64,000 nucleotides of DNA. Source: Saccharofermentans sp. (GTDB lineage: Bacteria; Bacillota; Clostridia; Saccharofermentanales; Saccharofermentanaceae). The notes beneath the pieces are model-generated. The model ran no database searches. It was not told where the DNA came from and saw only the letters and a program-made list of their open reading frames with translations. The DNA lies in assembly GCA_024403715.1 (NCBI GenBank), contig JAKSRJ010000001.1:62001-126000 (forward strand). Direction: 5' to 3'. The position numbers and the translations under genes were made by a program. Shown one piece after another: positions 26,257 through 35,427 of this stretch (its first letter is position 1; every line of letters begins with the position of its first letter).

Positions 26257-27844
26257 GGTTAGTCTTCTTGATTGTACCTTAAGAGATGGTGGCTATATCA
26301 ATGACTGGAATTTTGGCCACGATAATATGGTCTCTATTTTTGAGCGAGTTGTTGATGCTGGAACAGATATTATCGAGGTTGGTTTTTTAGACGAGAGAAG
26401 ACCTTACGACTACGATAGAAGCATTTTTCCTGATACACAAAGTGCGGATAAGATTTTTGGCGACCTCGACAAAAAGAATACTAAGGTATTCGGAATGATT
26501 GACTTTGGCACATGTAGTCTTAGTAATATTAGGCCTAAGAAAGAGAGCTTCTTAGATGGTATTAGGGTTATTTTTAAGAAGCATTTAAGAGAAGATGCTC
26601 TTGCTTTTTGTAAAGAACTCAAAGATCTCGGGTACATTGTTTTTGCTCAGCTTGTTAGCGTTACTGCTTATACTGAAAATGAGCTTCTTGATTTATGTCG
26701 TATAGCAAATAGTGTTAATCCTGACGCTGTATCTATGGTTGATACATATGGACTAACTCATCAAAAAGACCTAAAGAGAATTCTCAAGATTCTCGATAAG
26801 AATCTTAATGAAGGTATCGCTATTGGTTATCATGGACATAATAATTTCCAGATGGGATATGCTAACTGTCAGATGGTTCTAGCTTATTCTGAAGATACTG
26901 AACGCGATTTGCTTGTAGACGGTTCATTGTATGCTATGGGTAAAAGCGCTGGTAATGCACCAATCGAGCTAATTGCTATGCATATGAATCATGAGTATGG
27001 CAAAAAATATCATTTAAGCCAGTACTTAGAGGCAATTGATGCCAATATTATGCAGTTTTATCAGCCTGCAACATGGGGATATAACCTATTCTTCTTCCTC
27101 GCAGCTTCTAATGACTGCCACCCAGATTATGTTAAGCAACTTACCAATAAGCATACTTTGTCTGTTAAGCAGATTAATGAACTTCTAGGGAAACTTGAAG
27201 GCGAGAAAAAACTCTTATATGACAAGGACTACATGGAGAGACTCTATCTTGAGTATCAGGATAAGGAAATTAACGATGCAGCTTCTATCACTGCTTTGAA
27301 GGGCCTATTTGAAAATAAGACAATTCTTGTTACAGGTCCAGGTAAGACGATGAAGCTTCAGGAAGGCAAGGTGTGGGATTTTATCTCATCCCGTAATCCG
27401 CTCGTTATCTCTATTAACTATGCGACAAATAGCTTTAAGCCGGACTTTATTTTCCTTACAAACACAAAGAGATACATACAGGTATCGACTTTATTAAGCG
27501 GTAATAAAATCCCGGTTATTGCTACTTCCAACGTAACGCCGGCTGATAAGCCTTTTGGTTATGTTGTAAATATTAGTGAGCTTTTGGACAGAGACTCTGA
27601 GTATTCAGATAATTCTCTAATGATGATTTTAAAGCTTTTGATGAAGACTTCGGTTAAGAAGGTATATCTTGCAGGCTTTGATGGTTACTCCGGTACTGAT
27701 TCCAACTATTTTGATGAAGGTAAGGAATATGATTTTGCTAAGCAAAAGGCAGATTACCTCAATACATACATGAGTAATTTTATGACTGCTAATAAAGAGA
27801 ATATCGACATCGAGTTCTTAACTGATACTCGCTATAAGGTGTAA
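26246..27844 (+). CDS. DRE-TIM aldolase fused to an unknown C-terminal domain
   Basis: A 532-residue two-part protein. Residues 1 to about 330 form a DRE-TIM metallolyase barrel of the HMG-CoA lyase / 4-hydroxy-2-oxovalerate aldolase kind: LLDCTLRDGGYINDWNFG (metal and catalytic Arg-Asp), SMVDTYG, and the HGHNN metal histidines (GYHGHNNFQMGY). The C-terminal ~200 residues begin ILVTGPGKTMKLQEGK and continue with VISINYAT ... PDFIFLTN, a Rossmann-like pattern recalling the MptE/DUF115 group. That resemblance is my inference. The start at 26246 is chosen for AAGGAG (26233-26238) and the normal barrel N-terminus. Such proteins occur in surface-polysaccharide loci. The likely job is making or cleaving a 2-oxo acid used in the pathway. 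Confidence 0.75.
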   Translation: MSSKVSLLDCTLRDGGYINDWNFGHDNMVSIFERVVDAGTDIIEVGFLDERRPYDYDRSIFPDTQSADKIFGDLDKKNTKVFGMIDFGTCSLSNIRPKKESFLDGIRVIFKKHLREDALAFCKELKDLGYIVFAQLVSVTAYTENELLDLCRIANSVNPDAVSMVDTYGLTHQKDLKRILKILDKNLNEGIAIGYHGHNNFQMGYANCQMVLAYSEDTERDLLVDGSLYAMGKSAGNAPIELIAMHMNHEYGKKYHLSQYLEAIDANIMQFYQPATWGYNLFFFLAASNDCHPDYVKQLTNKHTLSVKQINELLGKLEGEKKLLYDKDYMERLYLEYQDKEINDAASITALKGLFENKTILVTGPGKTMKLQEGKVWDFISSRNPLVISINYATNSFKPDFIFLTNTKRYIQVSTLLSGNKIPVIATSNVTPADKPFGYVVNISELLDRDSEYSDNSLMMILKLLMKTSVKKVYLAGFDGYSGTDSNYFDEGKEYDFAKQKADYLNTYMSNFMTANKENIDIEFLTDTRYKV

Positions 27845-27846
27845 AT

Positions 27847-28500
27847 ATGCGTTACGAAGCTGTGCTTTTTGACTTAGATGGAACAGTTCTCGATACTTCT
27901 GAAGGTATCGCTATTTCAGTTAAGGATACTATCGAGCATTTCGATTTGCCTAATTATGAGTACGAAGACTTACTTAAATTTATAGGCCCACCAATTGAAT
28001 GGTCATTTGAAGACAAGTGTGGTGTTACTGGCGATAAACTAAAAGAAGTTTCTAATTATTTTAGGGACAGATATGCAAACCACAATCTACTCTTGGCAAA
28101 GCCTTATGAAGGCATGTATGAGCTTTTAGATTTTTTGAAGTCAAAGGGAATTCCTATGGGAATCGCGACTTATAAAAGGCAGTCTTATGCGACGACTTTG
28201 CTTGAACACTATAAGTTTGGCGAGTATATGGATGTAATGATTGGTTCTGATTCAGAAGGTAAGCTTACTAAGGCGGATATCATTAATATTTGTATTGAAA
28301 AGCTCGGAGGCGGTGATCCGTCCAAGGTGTTGATGGTAGGTGATTCAAAACATGATGCTAGCGGTGCCAAGATTGTTGGTGCACCTTTTGCTGGCGTATC
28401 TTATGGCTTTGGTTTTGGTAAGTTTGGCGGCGAGAAGATAGAAGAATATGATCATGTGATTTATGTAGACAAACCACTTGATTTGAAGGCACTTTTTTAA
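27847..28500 (+). CDS. HAD-family phosphatase
   Basis: A 217-residue HAD hydrolase of the phosphoglycolate-phosphatase type. The catalytic motif is FDLDGTVLDT (Asp9, Asp11), with a helical cap, Thr in GIATYKRQ, a Lys in GKLTKAD and the motif IV acidic GDSKHDASGA. It starts 2 bases after the aldolase stop and ends 11 bases before the ThDP enzyme, so it belongs to the same transcript. Within the cluster it could dephosphorylate a sugar or oxo-acid intermediate, perhaps the aldolase product. No substrate can be read from sequence. Confidence 0.82.
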   Translation: MRYEAVLFDLDGTVLDTSEGIAISVKDTIEHFDLPNYEYEDLLKFIGPPIEWSFEDKCGVTGDKLKEVSNYFRDRYANHNLLLAKPYEGMYELLDFLKSKGIPMGIATYKRQSYATTLLEHYKFGEYMDVMIGSDSEGKLTKADIINICIEKLGGGDPSKVLMVGDSKHDASGAKIVGAPFAGVSYGFGFGKFGGEKIEEYDHVIYVDKPLDLKALF

Positions 28501-28511
28501 GGAGGCTACAG

Positions 28512-30326
28512 ATGAGCAAGAAGGTAGCACAGATAATTTCAGATTTCTTGGCAGATAAGGGCGTTAAGCACGTCTTTACTGTTACTGGTGGTGGCGCAAT
28601 GCACTTAAACGATGCGATTGGTCATAATCCAAGACTTCATAGCATCTATAATCATCATGAGCAGGCTTGCTCAATTGCAGCTGAAGGATATGCTAGACTC
28701 ACAGGCAAAATAGCTGCTGTTTGTGTTACTTCTGGCCCTGGTGGAACTAATGCTATCACAGGTGTAATGGGTGGATACTTAGATTCTATTCCTATGTTTG
28801 TTGTTTCAGGTCAGGTTAAAAGAGAGACTACTACTTGGTCTGTGCCAGAGCTTCCACTAAGACAGCTTGGTGATCAGGAATTTCCTATTGTAAAGTCTGT
28901 TTCTTGTATGACTAAATATGCTCATATGATTACTGAGCCACAGGATATCTACTATCACTTAGAGAAGGCATGGTTTTTGGCAAATAACGGCCGTAAGGGT
29001 CCTGTATGGCTTGATGTGCCACTTGATGTTCAGGCTGCAAATGTTGATGAAGATACTGCTCGTCATTTCGATGCGACAGAGGAATCATCTTCTGTTGACA
29101 AGGCAGAGAATCCAGTTTATGACAAGGCATTCACTCCAGCTATTATTGAGAAGATAAAAGCTTCTAAGCGACCTATAGTGTTAGTAGGTGAGGGCGTAAG
29201 ATTCTCAGGCTCTAAGGACAAGATGCTAGCGGTTCTAGATAAGCTTCGAATTCCTGTAGTAACGGCTTGGAATGCTCATGACTTAGTTGCAGATGACAAT
29301 AAGTTCTATGCTGGAAGACCTGGTACTGTTGGAACAAGAGGCGGCAACTTAGTTCTTCAGAATTCTGATTTGATTTTGGTATTAGGTTGTAGACTTAACA
29401 TCAGACAGATTAGCTATAACTATGAGGAATGGTCTCCAGATGCATTCAAAATTGTTGTAGATATTGATGAAGCTGAACTTAACAAGCCAACAGTTAAGGT
29501 TGATATGAAGATTCATGCTAATGTAGTCGACGTTCTTGATGATTTGCTATCAAGTGATGTTGATTGTGGTAACCATGATGCATGGCTTTCATGGTGTAAG
29601 GATGTTGATAAGAAGTATCCGGCATGCCTTCCATCTTATGACGATGTTAAGAGCCCAATTAACCCATATGTATTCATTGATAAGTTCACTTCCATGCTTG
29701 AAGATGACGATAAGATTATTTGTGGTAATGGTTCTGCATGCGTAGTTACTTTCCAGGGAGCGCATGTTAAGAAAGATACAAGACTATTTACTAACTCAGG
29801 ATGTGCTGCTATGGGTTACGGTTTCCCTGCTGCCATCGGATGTGCAGTGGCAGAAGAAGGCAAGCGAGTTATCTGTGTTGATGGTGACGGTTCATTCCAG
29901 ATGAATATTCAGGAGATGCAGACGGTTCTTTATAACAATATGAATCTCAAGACATTTATCATCAATAATAATGGTTACCATTCTATTAGACAGACACAGT
30001 CTTCTAAGTTCAATCCACCTCTTGTTGGTGTATGTGATGGTAACGGTTTGTCTTTCCCAGATTTAAGCAAGCTCGCACCAGCTTATGGTATGAGATATGT
30101 AAAAATTGATAATAGTGAAGATATTGAAGCTAAGGTAGCTGAGGCTTTAACTGGTAATGATCCAGTTCTTTGTGAAGTAGTTGTAAGTGAAAAACAGAAC
30201 TTCGAGCCTAAGCTTTCTTCTAAGGTATTGCCTGACGGTAGAATCGTATCACCACCAATTGATGATATGTTCCCGTTCTTAGATAGAGATGAATTTGAAG
30301 CTATTAAGGCTTCCATACCGGAGTAA
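28512..30326 (+). CDS. ThDP-dependent acetolactate-synthase-like enzyme
   Basis: A 604-residue ThDP enzyme with the three-domain order of IlvB-like proteins. The N-terminal PYR domain has the catalytic Glu50 in NHHEQACSIAAEGYAR. The middle domain contains RPIVLVGEG. The C-terminal PP domain has the cofactor motif GDGSFQMN with downstream NNNGYHS. It carries the GTRGGN variant where AHAS proteins bind FAD, so FAD binding is doubtful. The setting between CDP-dideoxysugar genes and an SDR recalls YerE, the FAD-independent enzyme that adds a two-carbon unit from pyruvate to CDP-3,6-dideoxy-4-ketohexose in yersiniose synthesis. Ordinary branched-chain amino-acid synthesis is unlikely, as no ilvN or ilvC lies nearby. 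Donor and acceptor are inferred. Confidence 0.78.
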   Translation: MSKKVAQIISDFLADKGVKHVFTVTGGGAMHLNDAIGHNPRLHSIYNHHEQACSIAAEGYARLTGKIAAVCVTSGPGGTNAITGVMGGYLDSIPMFVVSGQVKRETTTWSVPELPLRQLGDQEFPIVKSVSCMTKYAHMITEPQDIYYHLEKAWFLANNGRKGPVWLDVPLDVQAANVDEDTARHFDATEESSSVDKAENPVYDKAFTPAIIEKIKASKRPIVLVGEGVRFSGSKDKMLAVLDKLRIPVVTAWNAHDLVADDNKFYAGRPGTVGTRGGNLVLQNSDLILVLGCRLNIRQISYNYEEWSPDAFKIVVDIDEAELNKPTVKVDMKIHANVVDVLDDLLSSDVDCGNHDAWLSWCKDVDKKYPACLPSYDDVKSPINPYVFIDKFTSMLEDDDKIICGNGSACVVTFQGAHVKKDTRLFTNSGCAAMGYGFPAAIGCAVAEEGKRVICVDGDGSFQMNIQEMQTVLYNNMNLKTFIINNNGYHSIRQTQSSKFNPPLVGVCDGNGLSFPDLSKLAPAYGMRYVKIDNSEDIEAKVAEALTGNDPVLCEVVVSEKQNFEPKLSSKVLPDGRIVSPPIDDMFPFLDRDEFEAIKASIPE

Positions 30327-30328
30327 TT

Positions 30329-31270
30329 ATGACTAAGCGCGCTATCGTTACTGGAGCAACAGGAATGCTCGCATCTGAGACCATTAACTTTCTTTTAGAA
30401 GAGGGTTATGAGGTTGTTGCTGTCGTTCGTCCAGGAACAACAAGAATGGATAATGTACCTTCATCAGACAAGGTAATTGTAGCTGAGGTTGATAACAGCG
30501 AGATTTTATCGCTTCCTGAGGCTTTGGTGTCTTCTGGTATTGATGAGGCAGAGCTATTCTTCCATTTCGCTTGGGATGGAACGCACGGGGGTTCCCGTAA
30601 CGATATGGCGATGCAGATTAAAAACATTAAGTCTTCTGTAGATGCAGTTAATGCTGCTTCTAAGATGGGATGTAAGGTTTTCTTAGGCGCAGGATCGCAG
30701 GCTGAATATGGACGTGTTCCAGATGGTGTTAAGGTGTCCCCAGAACTTCCTTGCAATCCAGAGAATGGTTACGGAATAGGTAAGCTGTGTGCATGCCAGA
30801 TGACAAGAATTGAGGCGCAAAAGCTTGGTATGAAGCATATTTGGGTTCGTATTTTAAGTGTATATGGCCCAAGAGATGGAGCTCATACCATGGTAATGAG
30901 TGGTATTGGAACCATGCTTGATGGAAAGAAAGCTTCTTATACTAAGGGCGAACAGATGTGGGATTATCTCTATAGTAAGGATGCAGCTAGAGCTTTCTAT
31001 TTGGCTGCTACTAAGGGAGTAGACGGTTCAGTTTATCCAATTGGATCTGGCATCTGTAGACCGTTAAGTGACTATATTAAAGCTATTAGAGATTCCATTA
31101 ATCCTGAGCTTCCAATTGGTTTTGGGGAAGTAGATTATTATCCTGGTCAGGTGATGTATCTTTGTGCAGATATAGGCAAGTTAACAAAAGACACTGGCTT
31201 TATTCCGGAGTATACTTTTGAGCAAGGAATAAAAGAAACAGTTGAATGGTATAAAGAGGTATACAGATGA
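30329..31270 (+). CDS. NAD(P)-dependent sugar reductase/epimerase (extended SDR)
   Basis: A 313-residue extended SDR. The Rossmann motif TGATGMLASE is at residues 8-17. GAGSQAEYGR carries the Ser region and YGIGKLCACQM the Tyr-x3-Lys pair, and RILSVYGPRDG is the usual downstream segment. It starts 2 bases after the ThDP gene and overlaps the GT2 gene by four. In the pathway it most likely reduces the 4-keto group (abequose/paratose synthase type) or the branched-chain ketone left by the ThDP enzyme (YerF type). These alternatives cannot be separated by eye. Confidence 0.8.
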   Translation: MTKRAIVTGATGMLASETINFLLEEGYEVVAVVRPGTTRMDNVPSSDKVIVAEVDNSEILSLPEALVSSGIDEAELFFHFAWDGTHGGSRNDMAMQIKNIKSSVDAVNAASKMGCKVFLGAGSQAEYGRVPDGVKVSPELPCNPENGYGIGKLCACQMTRIEAQKLGMKHIWVRILSVYGPRDGAHTMVMSGIGTMLDGKKASYTKGEQMWDYLYSKDAARAFYLAATKGVDGSVYPIGSGICRPLSDYIKAIRDSINPELPIGFGEVDYYPGQVMYLCADIGKLTKDTGFIPEYTFEQGIKETVEWYKEVYR

Positions 31271-32211
31271 AGAAGATAAGCATCATCATTCCTTGCTATA
31301 ATGAGGAAGAAAACGTTGGTCCTATGGCGCAGGCACTAACAGATATGTTTGCCAAGGATCTTCCTAACTATGACTACGAGATTGTTTTTATCGATAATGA
31401 TTCATCTGATTTGACAAGACCTAGACTTCGTCAAATCTGCAAGGAAAATAAGAATGTAAAGGCTATATTTAATGCCAAGAATTTTGGACAGTTCAGCTCT
31501 CCATATTATGGAATGCTTCAGACAACTGGCGATTGCACAGTATCTATGTGCTGTGATTTCCAAGATCCAGTAGAGCTTGTTCCTAAGTACGTTCACGAGT
31601 GGGAGAATGGTTATAAAATTGTAATTGGTATTAAGACTTCTTCTAAAGAAAGCAAGGTAATGTATGCTTTAAGAAGTCTTTACTACAAGGTTATTAAGAA
31701 ATTTTCTAATGTTGAGCAAATCGAACATTTTACAGGCTCCGGTCTCTATGACAGAGATTTTGTCGATGTACTTCGTGACCTTAAGGATCCTAAACCATTT
31801 CTTCGTGGCATTGTAGGTGAGCTTGGATTTAAGCGTAAAGAAATTGAGTATGAGCAGCCGGAAAGAAGAGCTGGTAAAACTCATAATAACTGGTACACCC
31901 TATATGACGCAGCAATGTTGTCCATCACTTCTTACACTAAGATAGGTCTCCGTCTAGCTACTATTGGTGGTGGTGTACTTGCTGTTATAAGTTTATTGAT
32001 TGCTCTTATTTATTTTATTCTTAAGCTTTGCATGTGGTATGACTTCCCTGCTGGTATGGCACCGGTAACTATTGGTATGTTTATTCTTGGTTCTATCCAG
32101 ATTTTCTTTATTGGTTTCTTGGGGGAATATATACTTAATATTAATGATCGAGTGATGAATAGGCCTCTCGTTATTGAGGAGGAGAGACTTAATTTTGATG
32201 ACGAAGATTAA
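31267..32211 (+). CDS. GtrB/DPM1-like glycosyltransferase family 2
   Basis: A 314-residue GT2 protein. The catalytic domain starts ISIIIPCYNEEENVGPM and includes IVFIDNDSSD, CCDFQDPVELVPK (D-x-D region) and the acceptor segment ERRAGKTHNNWYTLYD. Two C-terminal helices (LATIGGGVLAVISLLIALIYF and MFILGSIQIFFIGFLGEYIL) fit the GtrB/ArnC/DPM1 type, which transfers a sugar to polyprenyl phosphate at the inner membrane face. Together with the GtrA-like protein in the same cluster it would produce and flip a lipid-linked sugar. The ATG overlaps the SDR stop by four bases. Confidence 0.88.
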   Translation: MKKISIIIPCYNEEENVGPMAQALTDMFAKDLPNYDYEIVFIDNDSSDLTRPRLRQICKENKNVKAIFNAKNFGQFSSPYYGMLQTTGDCTVSMCCDFQDPVELVPKYVHEWENGYKIVIGIKTSSKESKVMYALRSLYYKVIKKFSNVEQIEHFTGSGLYDRDFVDVLRDLKDPKPFLRGIVGELGFKRKEIEYEQPERRAGKTHNNWYTLYDAAMLSITSYTKIGLRLATIGGGVLAVISLLIALIYFILKLCMWYDFPAGMAPVTIGMFILGSIQIFFIGFLGEYILNINDRVMNRPLVIEEERLNFDDED

Positions 32212-34006
32212 TATTAACAAAGGAAAAGTATTTACGTTATTTACAGCATTTTTTGCTGTAGTTTTGATAGCGTTAGTTTGTTTTTTTCTTCGTTATTCTG
32301 CTATAGGTTGTCATGACTCGTTTGGTGATTTTATCTTTGCAAGAGAGCATAGCTTAAAAGATAGTTTTCTTTATAACTTGGACTTTAACTTGGCTAGAGG
32401 ACGAGTTGGGATATTATTTACTCTCGTTTCTACTCTTAGATTTGCAATTTTGAAGACAGGTAATATAACTGCCATTTGGCTTCTACAGCAGGTCCCAACT
32501 TGGTTTACTGTGGGACTTATTGCATGGATGATTGGCAAGAAAACTAAGCCAGTTTATGGTCTATATTTTGCTTGTTTTTACGCAGCGTATGTTCAGATAG
32601 ATACCAATCATAACTTAATGGTTTGTTATCCATTAGACTTCGTTTATGGCATCTCAATGATGGCTGTAGGATTCTATCTTTATGACGCTTATCTTGAGCA
32701 TAAGAGTGAGAAACACAACGTTTGGCGATTGGTATTTAGCGTGTTCTGTTATTACGAATCAATGCTTTGCTATGAGCCGTTCATAACTACTTGTTTGATA
32801 TATGGATTGTTATCTTTAGCAAGAACCATTGGTAATAAAAAGAGTCTTGGAAGAAGAGCGGTAATGAGTTTTATCGTGGATTTGATTCCTCATGCTGTAG
32901 CAACAATTGTATTTTTTGGAATTCTAAATTATGTTAAAGCTCATCCAATAATTCAAACTATAGATGTTACTCCGATTGATGAATATGGAACACTTTCAGG
33001 GTTTCTAGAGACTTGGCGTGTATTTTCGACTGGTGTGATACCTTTTAGTACAGACAATATGATAGATGTTCCCAAAAGTATTGCTCATGTATTTGATAGT
33101 TTTTATAACGGTTTATTTTCGATAGTGGCTGCCCTAGCGTTAATTTCCATGTCGGCAACATCATTTTTTATCTCTCATGATAGTCCAAGAGCAGAACTAC
33201 GTAGAGTCAATTTAAGATTGTTGGTTATCGGAATAGCTGGGCTCATTTTTGCTGTATTTTTTACTGTTCCACATGCCTTGACATCAAATTATCAGTATTG
33301 GGTGAGTGATTTAAATGCAACAGGTTATCTGACATCTTCGATGTGTTATTTTGGATGGGCAATATGTTTTTCATGTATCACTTGTTTAGTTGTCAATTTA
33401 CTCTCTATGACACAGAAGAAACTTCTTTATTGTATGACTGTTTTAGCATTGGCGTTTGGTGCTTTCGTAGGTGCAGAAATTACGGTTAATATGAATAACA
33501 ATTATGCTGATTACATATTTTCTAATGGTATTCAGATGAGTTTCAGAGGGCAAGTGTTTTATACTTTTGTAAGCAGTGAATATTCTGATTCAGTTGCTGA
33601 TTTGCTCTATATTCCAGATTACTCAGGAGTTCATGGTAACTTACAAGCTTTAGATGAATATGCTGACTTTGAGTTGGGAAAGAATGTGATGCTTGAACGT
33701 AACTCGGATGCAATTAGTTTCCTCGCTAATTATTATGGCACAGTTGGATATTTGAATTATTTCCCTGAATCTGATGCTGGATGCTATTTGTTGTTAGATA
33801 ACCCTATAGACAATATCAGAGGTTGGGTGTGTTCAAATGAAATTTTGATTATTTCAACAAAACCAGGGGTTTATACTGTTTCTTATATGGATGCGCTTAC
33901 TGGAAATACCCATGTTTATAATGTTGAGTTAGGCAGATGCGATACAGCTATAATTAGTGAAGGCGATATCGTTATAGCTGATTCACTGACAATTGATTTT
34001 AATTAA
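32198..34006 (+). CDS. large polytopic membrane protein, probable GT-C (GtrC-type)
   Basis: A 602-residue protein with about eleven predicted helices. The first is FTLFTAFFAVVLIALVCFFL, followed by an external acidic loop (CHDSFGDFIFAREHSLKDS). A soluble C-terminal part of about 130 residues ends the protein. I find no named family motif, but size, topology and position directly after a GtrB-like gene fit the third member of a Gtr set, the membrane glycosyltransferase that moves the lipid-linked sugar onto a polymer outside the cell. The ATG at 32198 follows GAGGAGGAG (32176-32184), while a TTG at 32174 would overlap that site. The gene overlaps GT2 by 14 bases and is AT-rich by eye. Function is inferred from context. 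Confidence 0.65.
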   Translation: MTKININKGKVFTLFTAFFAVVLIALVCFFLRYSAIGCHDSFGDFIFAREHSLKDSFLYNLDFNLARGRVGILFTLVSTLRFAILKTGNITAIWLLQQVPTWFTVGLIAWMIGKKTKPVYGLYFACFYAAYVQIDTNHNLMVCYPLDFVYGISMMAVGFYLYDAYLEHKSEKHNVWRLVFSVFCYYESMLCYEPFITTCLIYGLLSLARTIGNKKSLGRRAVMSFIVDLIPHAVATIVFFGILNYVKAHPIIQTIDVTPIDEYGTLSGFLETWRVFSTGVIPFSTDNMIDVPKSIAHVFDSFYNGLFSIVAALALISMSATSFFISHDSPRAELRRVNLRLLVIGIAGLIFAVFFTVPHALTSNYQYWVSDLNATGYLTSSMCYFGWAICFSCITCLVVNLLSMTQKKLLYCMTVLALAFGAFVGAEITVNMNNNYADYIFSNGIQMSFRGQVFYTFVSSEYSDSVADLLYIPDYSGVHGNLQALDEYADFELGKNVMLERNSDAISFLANYYGTVGYLNYFPESDAGCYLLLDNPIDNIRGWVCSNEILIISTKPGVYTVSYMDALTGNTHVYNVELGRCDTAIISEGDIVIADSLTIDFN

Positions 34007-34041
34007 TATATAATATGGCTTTGGGAATGGAGATGTTTAAG

Positions 34042-35427
34042 ATGAGAAAGTTAATTGGAAGTATTATTTCAGTTTCAATATGTGCATCTGTATTGTTTAC
34101 AGCATGCACATCTAATACGGGTGAAGGAACGTTGCCTAGCGATTCTTCTGTTGCAACTCAGGCAATGGGAGATCTTACTTATACAATTGAGACGTTGAAT
34201 TTGTCTGGTCAGAATACATCTACTGTATATGGTTCTCAGCTGCCAGGTTATCTTAATCACCAGTACTATTTTGAAGGTCAGCCAGTATCACTCACAGAGT
34301 CTAACTTTTATTTCATTGATACTTTTACAGATTTTACTCAGTACGCTGGTTATTATTATCCTGCAACTTCAGAAGGCTTTATTGATTTGAGCGCTCCTAT
34401 TGAGACTACGGGAGGCACAGACGAGATTAACCAGTATTCAACATATGGTGATTTCTATGTATCATACGCTGAAGAGATGCTTGAGAGTGCTTTAATTATC
34501 AACAAACTTGCAGCAGAAGATGGCATCACTCTTTCTGATGAGACTCAGGCTGAGATTGATTCAGTAATGAATAATATTAGTTCTTCTGGTGCTGCGCCAG
34601 CAGGCTTGTCAGTTGATGAGTATCTATCTATTTACTATGGTGAGGGAACGACAGAAGAATCATTCAGAGCAACGATTGAGCGTTATTACATTGCTGATGT
34701 ATATACACAGGCATGGATTGATTCTTATGAATTTGATGAGAGCGAGATTACAGTTCCAAATATTAGATATGCATTGTTTGCAGATATGGAAGGAACACCT
34801 GAGAGTTTGGCAGCGGCGCAGGAAGCCGCTGATGCACTTTACGCTGAAGCAGATGGGAACTTGGATACGTTTGCTGTAGAAGGAGCACTAGCATACACAA
34901 ATGGAACTTGTTATCAGTACGGCGAGATTCCTACTCCAAATGATGGTTCTATAGATGCTGTATTTACAGAGTGGGCTTGGGATGAGAGCCGTGAAGTAGG
35001 AGATATCGATGTAATTTACACTGAGAACTTTGGCTATTTTGTTGTAGGTTATGTTGGTACTACTGAGGTGGATGATGCTACTAAGGATCAGATTGCAGTA
35101 GCAGCATTAAGTCATGAGATTAGCGATGCAATTGATAACAACACATATAATTTCTACACCGATATTGCTTTTGAGCCAGCTCCTACAGTACCAGAAATCT
35201 CATATGATGATATGACTATTCCAACACAGACTTCAGCTCCTGTAGAAGGCCAGGTTGGTGGTATGACAGGTAGTAAGGCTTTGGATATTGTATTAATCAT
35301 ATTTGCTGCAGTTGGTGGTGTAGCAATTATTGGACTTGCAGTTGTTGGCGCAATGTCTTTTACAAAGAACAATAAACAGGACTCAACTAAGAAGTCCACA
35401 AAGGAGAAATCCAATGGAGATAACTGA
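34042..35427 (+). CDS. SurA/PrsA-like lipoprotein with C-terminal membrane helix
   Basis: A 461-residue protein. The signal sequence MRKLIGSIISVSICASVLFTAC ends in a lipobox (FTAC). The exported part has an N-terminal helical segment with a YYTEM-like anchor region (DFYVSYAEEMLESALIINKLA), followed by DEYLSIYYGEGTTEESFRATIERYY, which follows the SurA/PrsA chaperone-helix pattern. A parvulin-like region is not clear. A C-terminal helix (ALDIVLIIFAAVGGVAIIGLAV) and Lys-rich tail would place a second anchor in the membrane, which is unusual for a lipoprotein. The start at 34042 is supported by GGAG at 34029-34032. The coding region overlaps gatC by 14 bases. A related protein lies at 40095-41618. 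Confidence 0.6.
   Translation: MRKLIGSIISVSICASVLFTACTSNTGEGTLPSDSSVATQAMGDLTYTIETLNLSGQNTSTVYGSQLPGYLNHQYYFEGQPVSLTESNFYFIDTFTDFTQYAGYYYPATSEGFIDLSAPIETTGGTDEINQYSTYGDFYVSYAEEMLESALIINKLAAEDGITLSDETQAEIDSVMNNISSSGAAPAGLSVDEYLSIYYGEGTTEESFRATIERYYIADVYTQAWIDSYEFDESEITVPNIRYALFADMEGTPESLAAAQEAADALYAEADGNLDTFAVEGALAYTNGTCYQYGEIPTPNDGSIDAVFTEWAWDESREVGDIDVIYTENFGYFVVGYVGTTEVDDATKDQIAVAALSHEISDAIDNNTYNFYTDIAFEPAPTVPEISYDDMTIPTQTSAPVEGQVGGMTGSKALDIVLIIFAAVGGVAIIGLAVVGAMSFTKNNKQDSTKKSTKEKSNGDN

Noticed and set aside
28512..30326. Reading the ThDP enzyme as ilvB of branched-chain amino-acid synthesis
   Set aside because: No ilvN, ilvC or ilvD is near, the FAD-site region is altered, and it sits among CDP-sugar genes.
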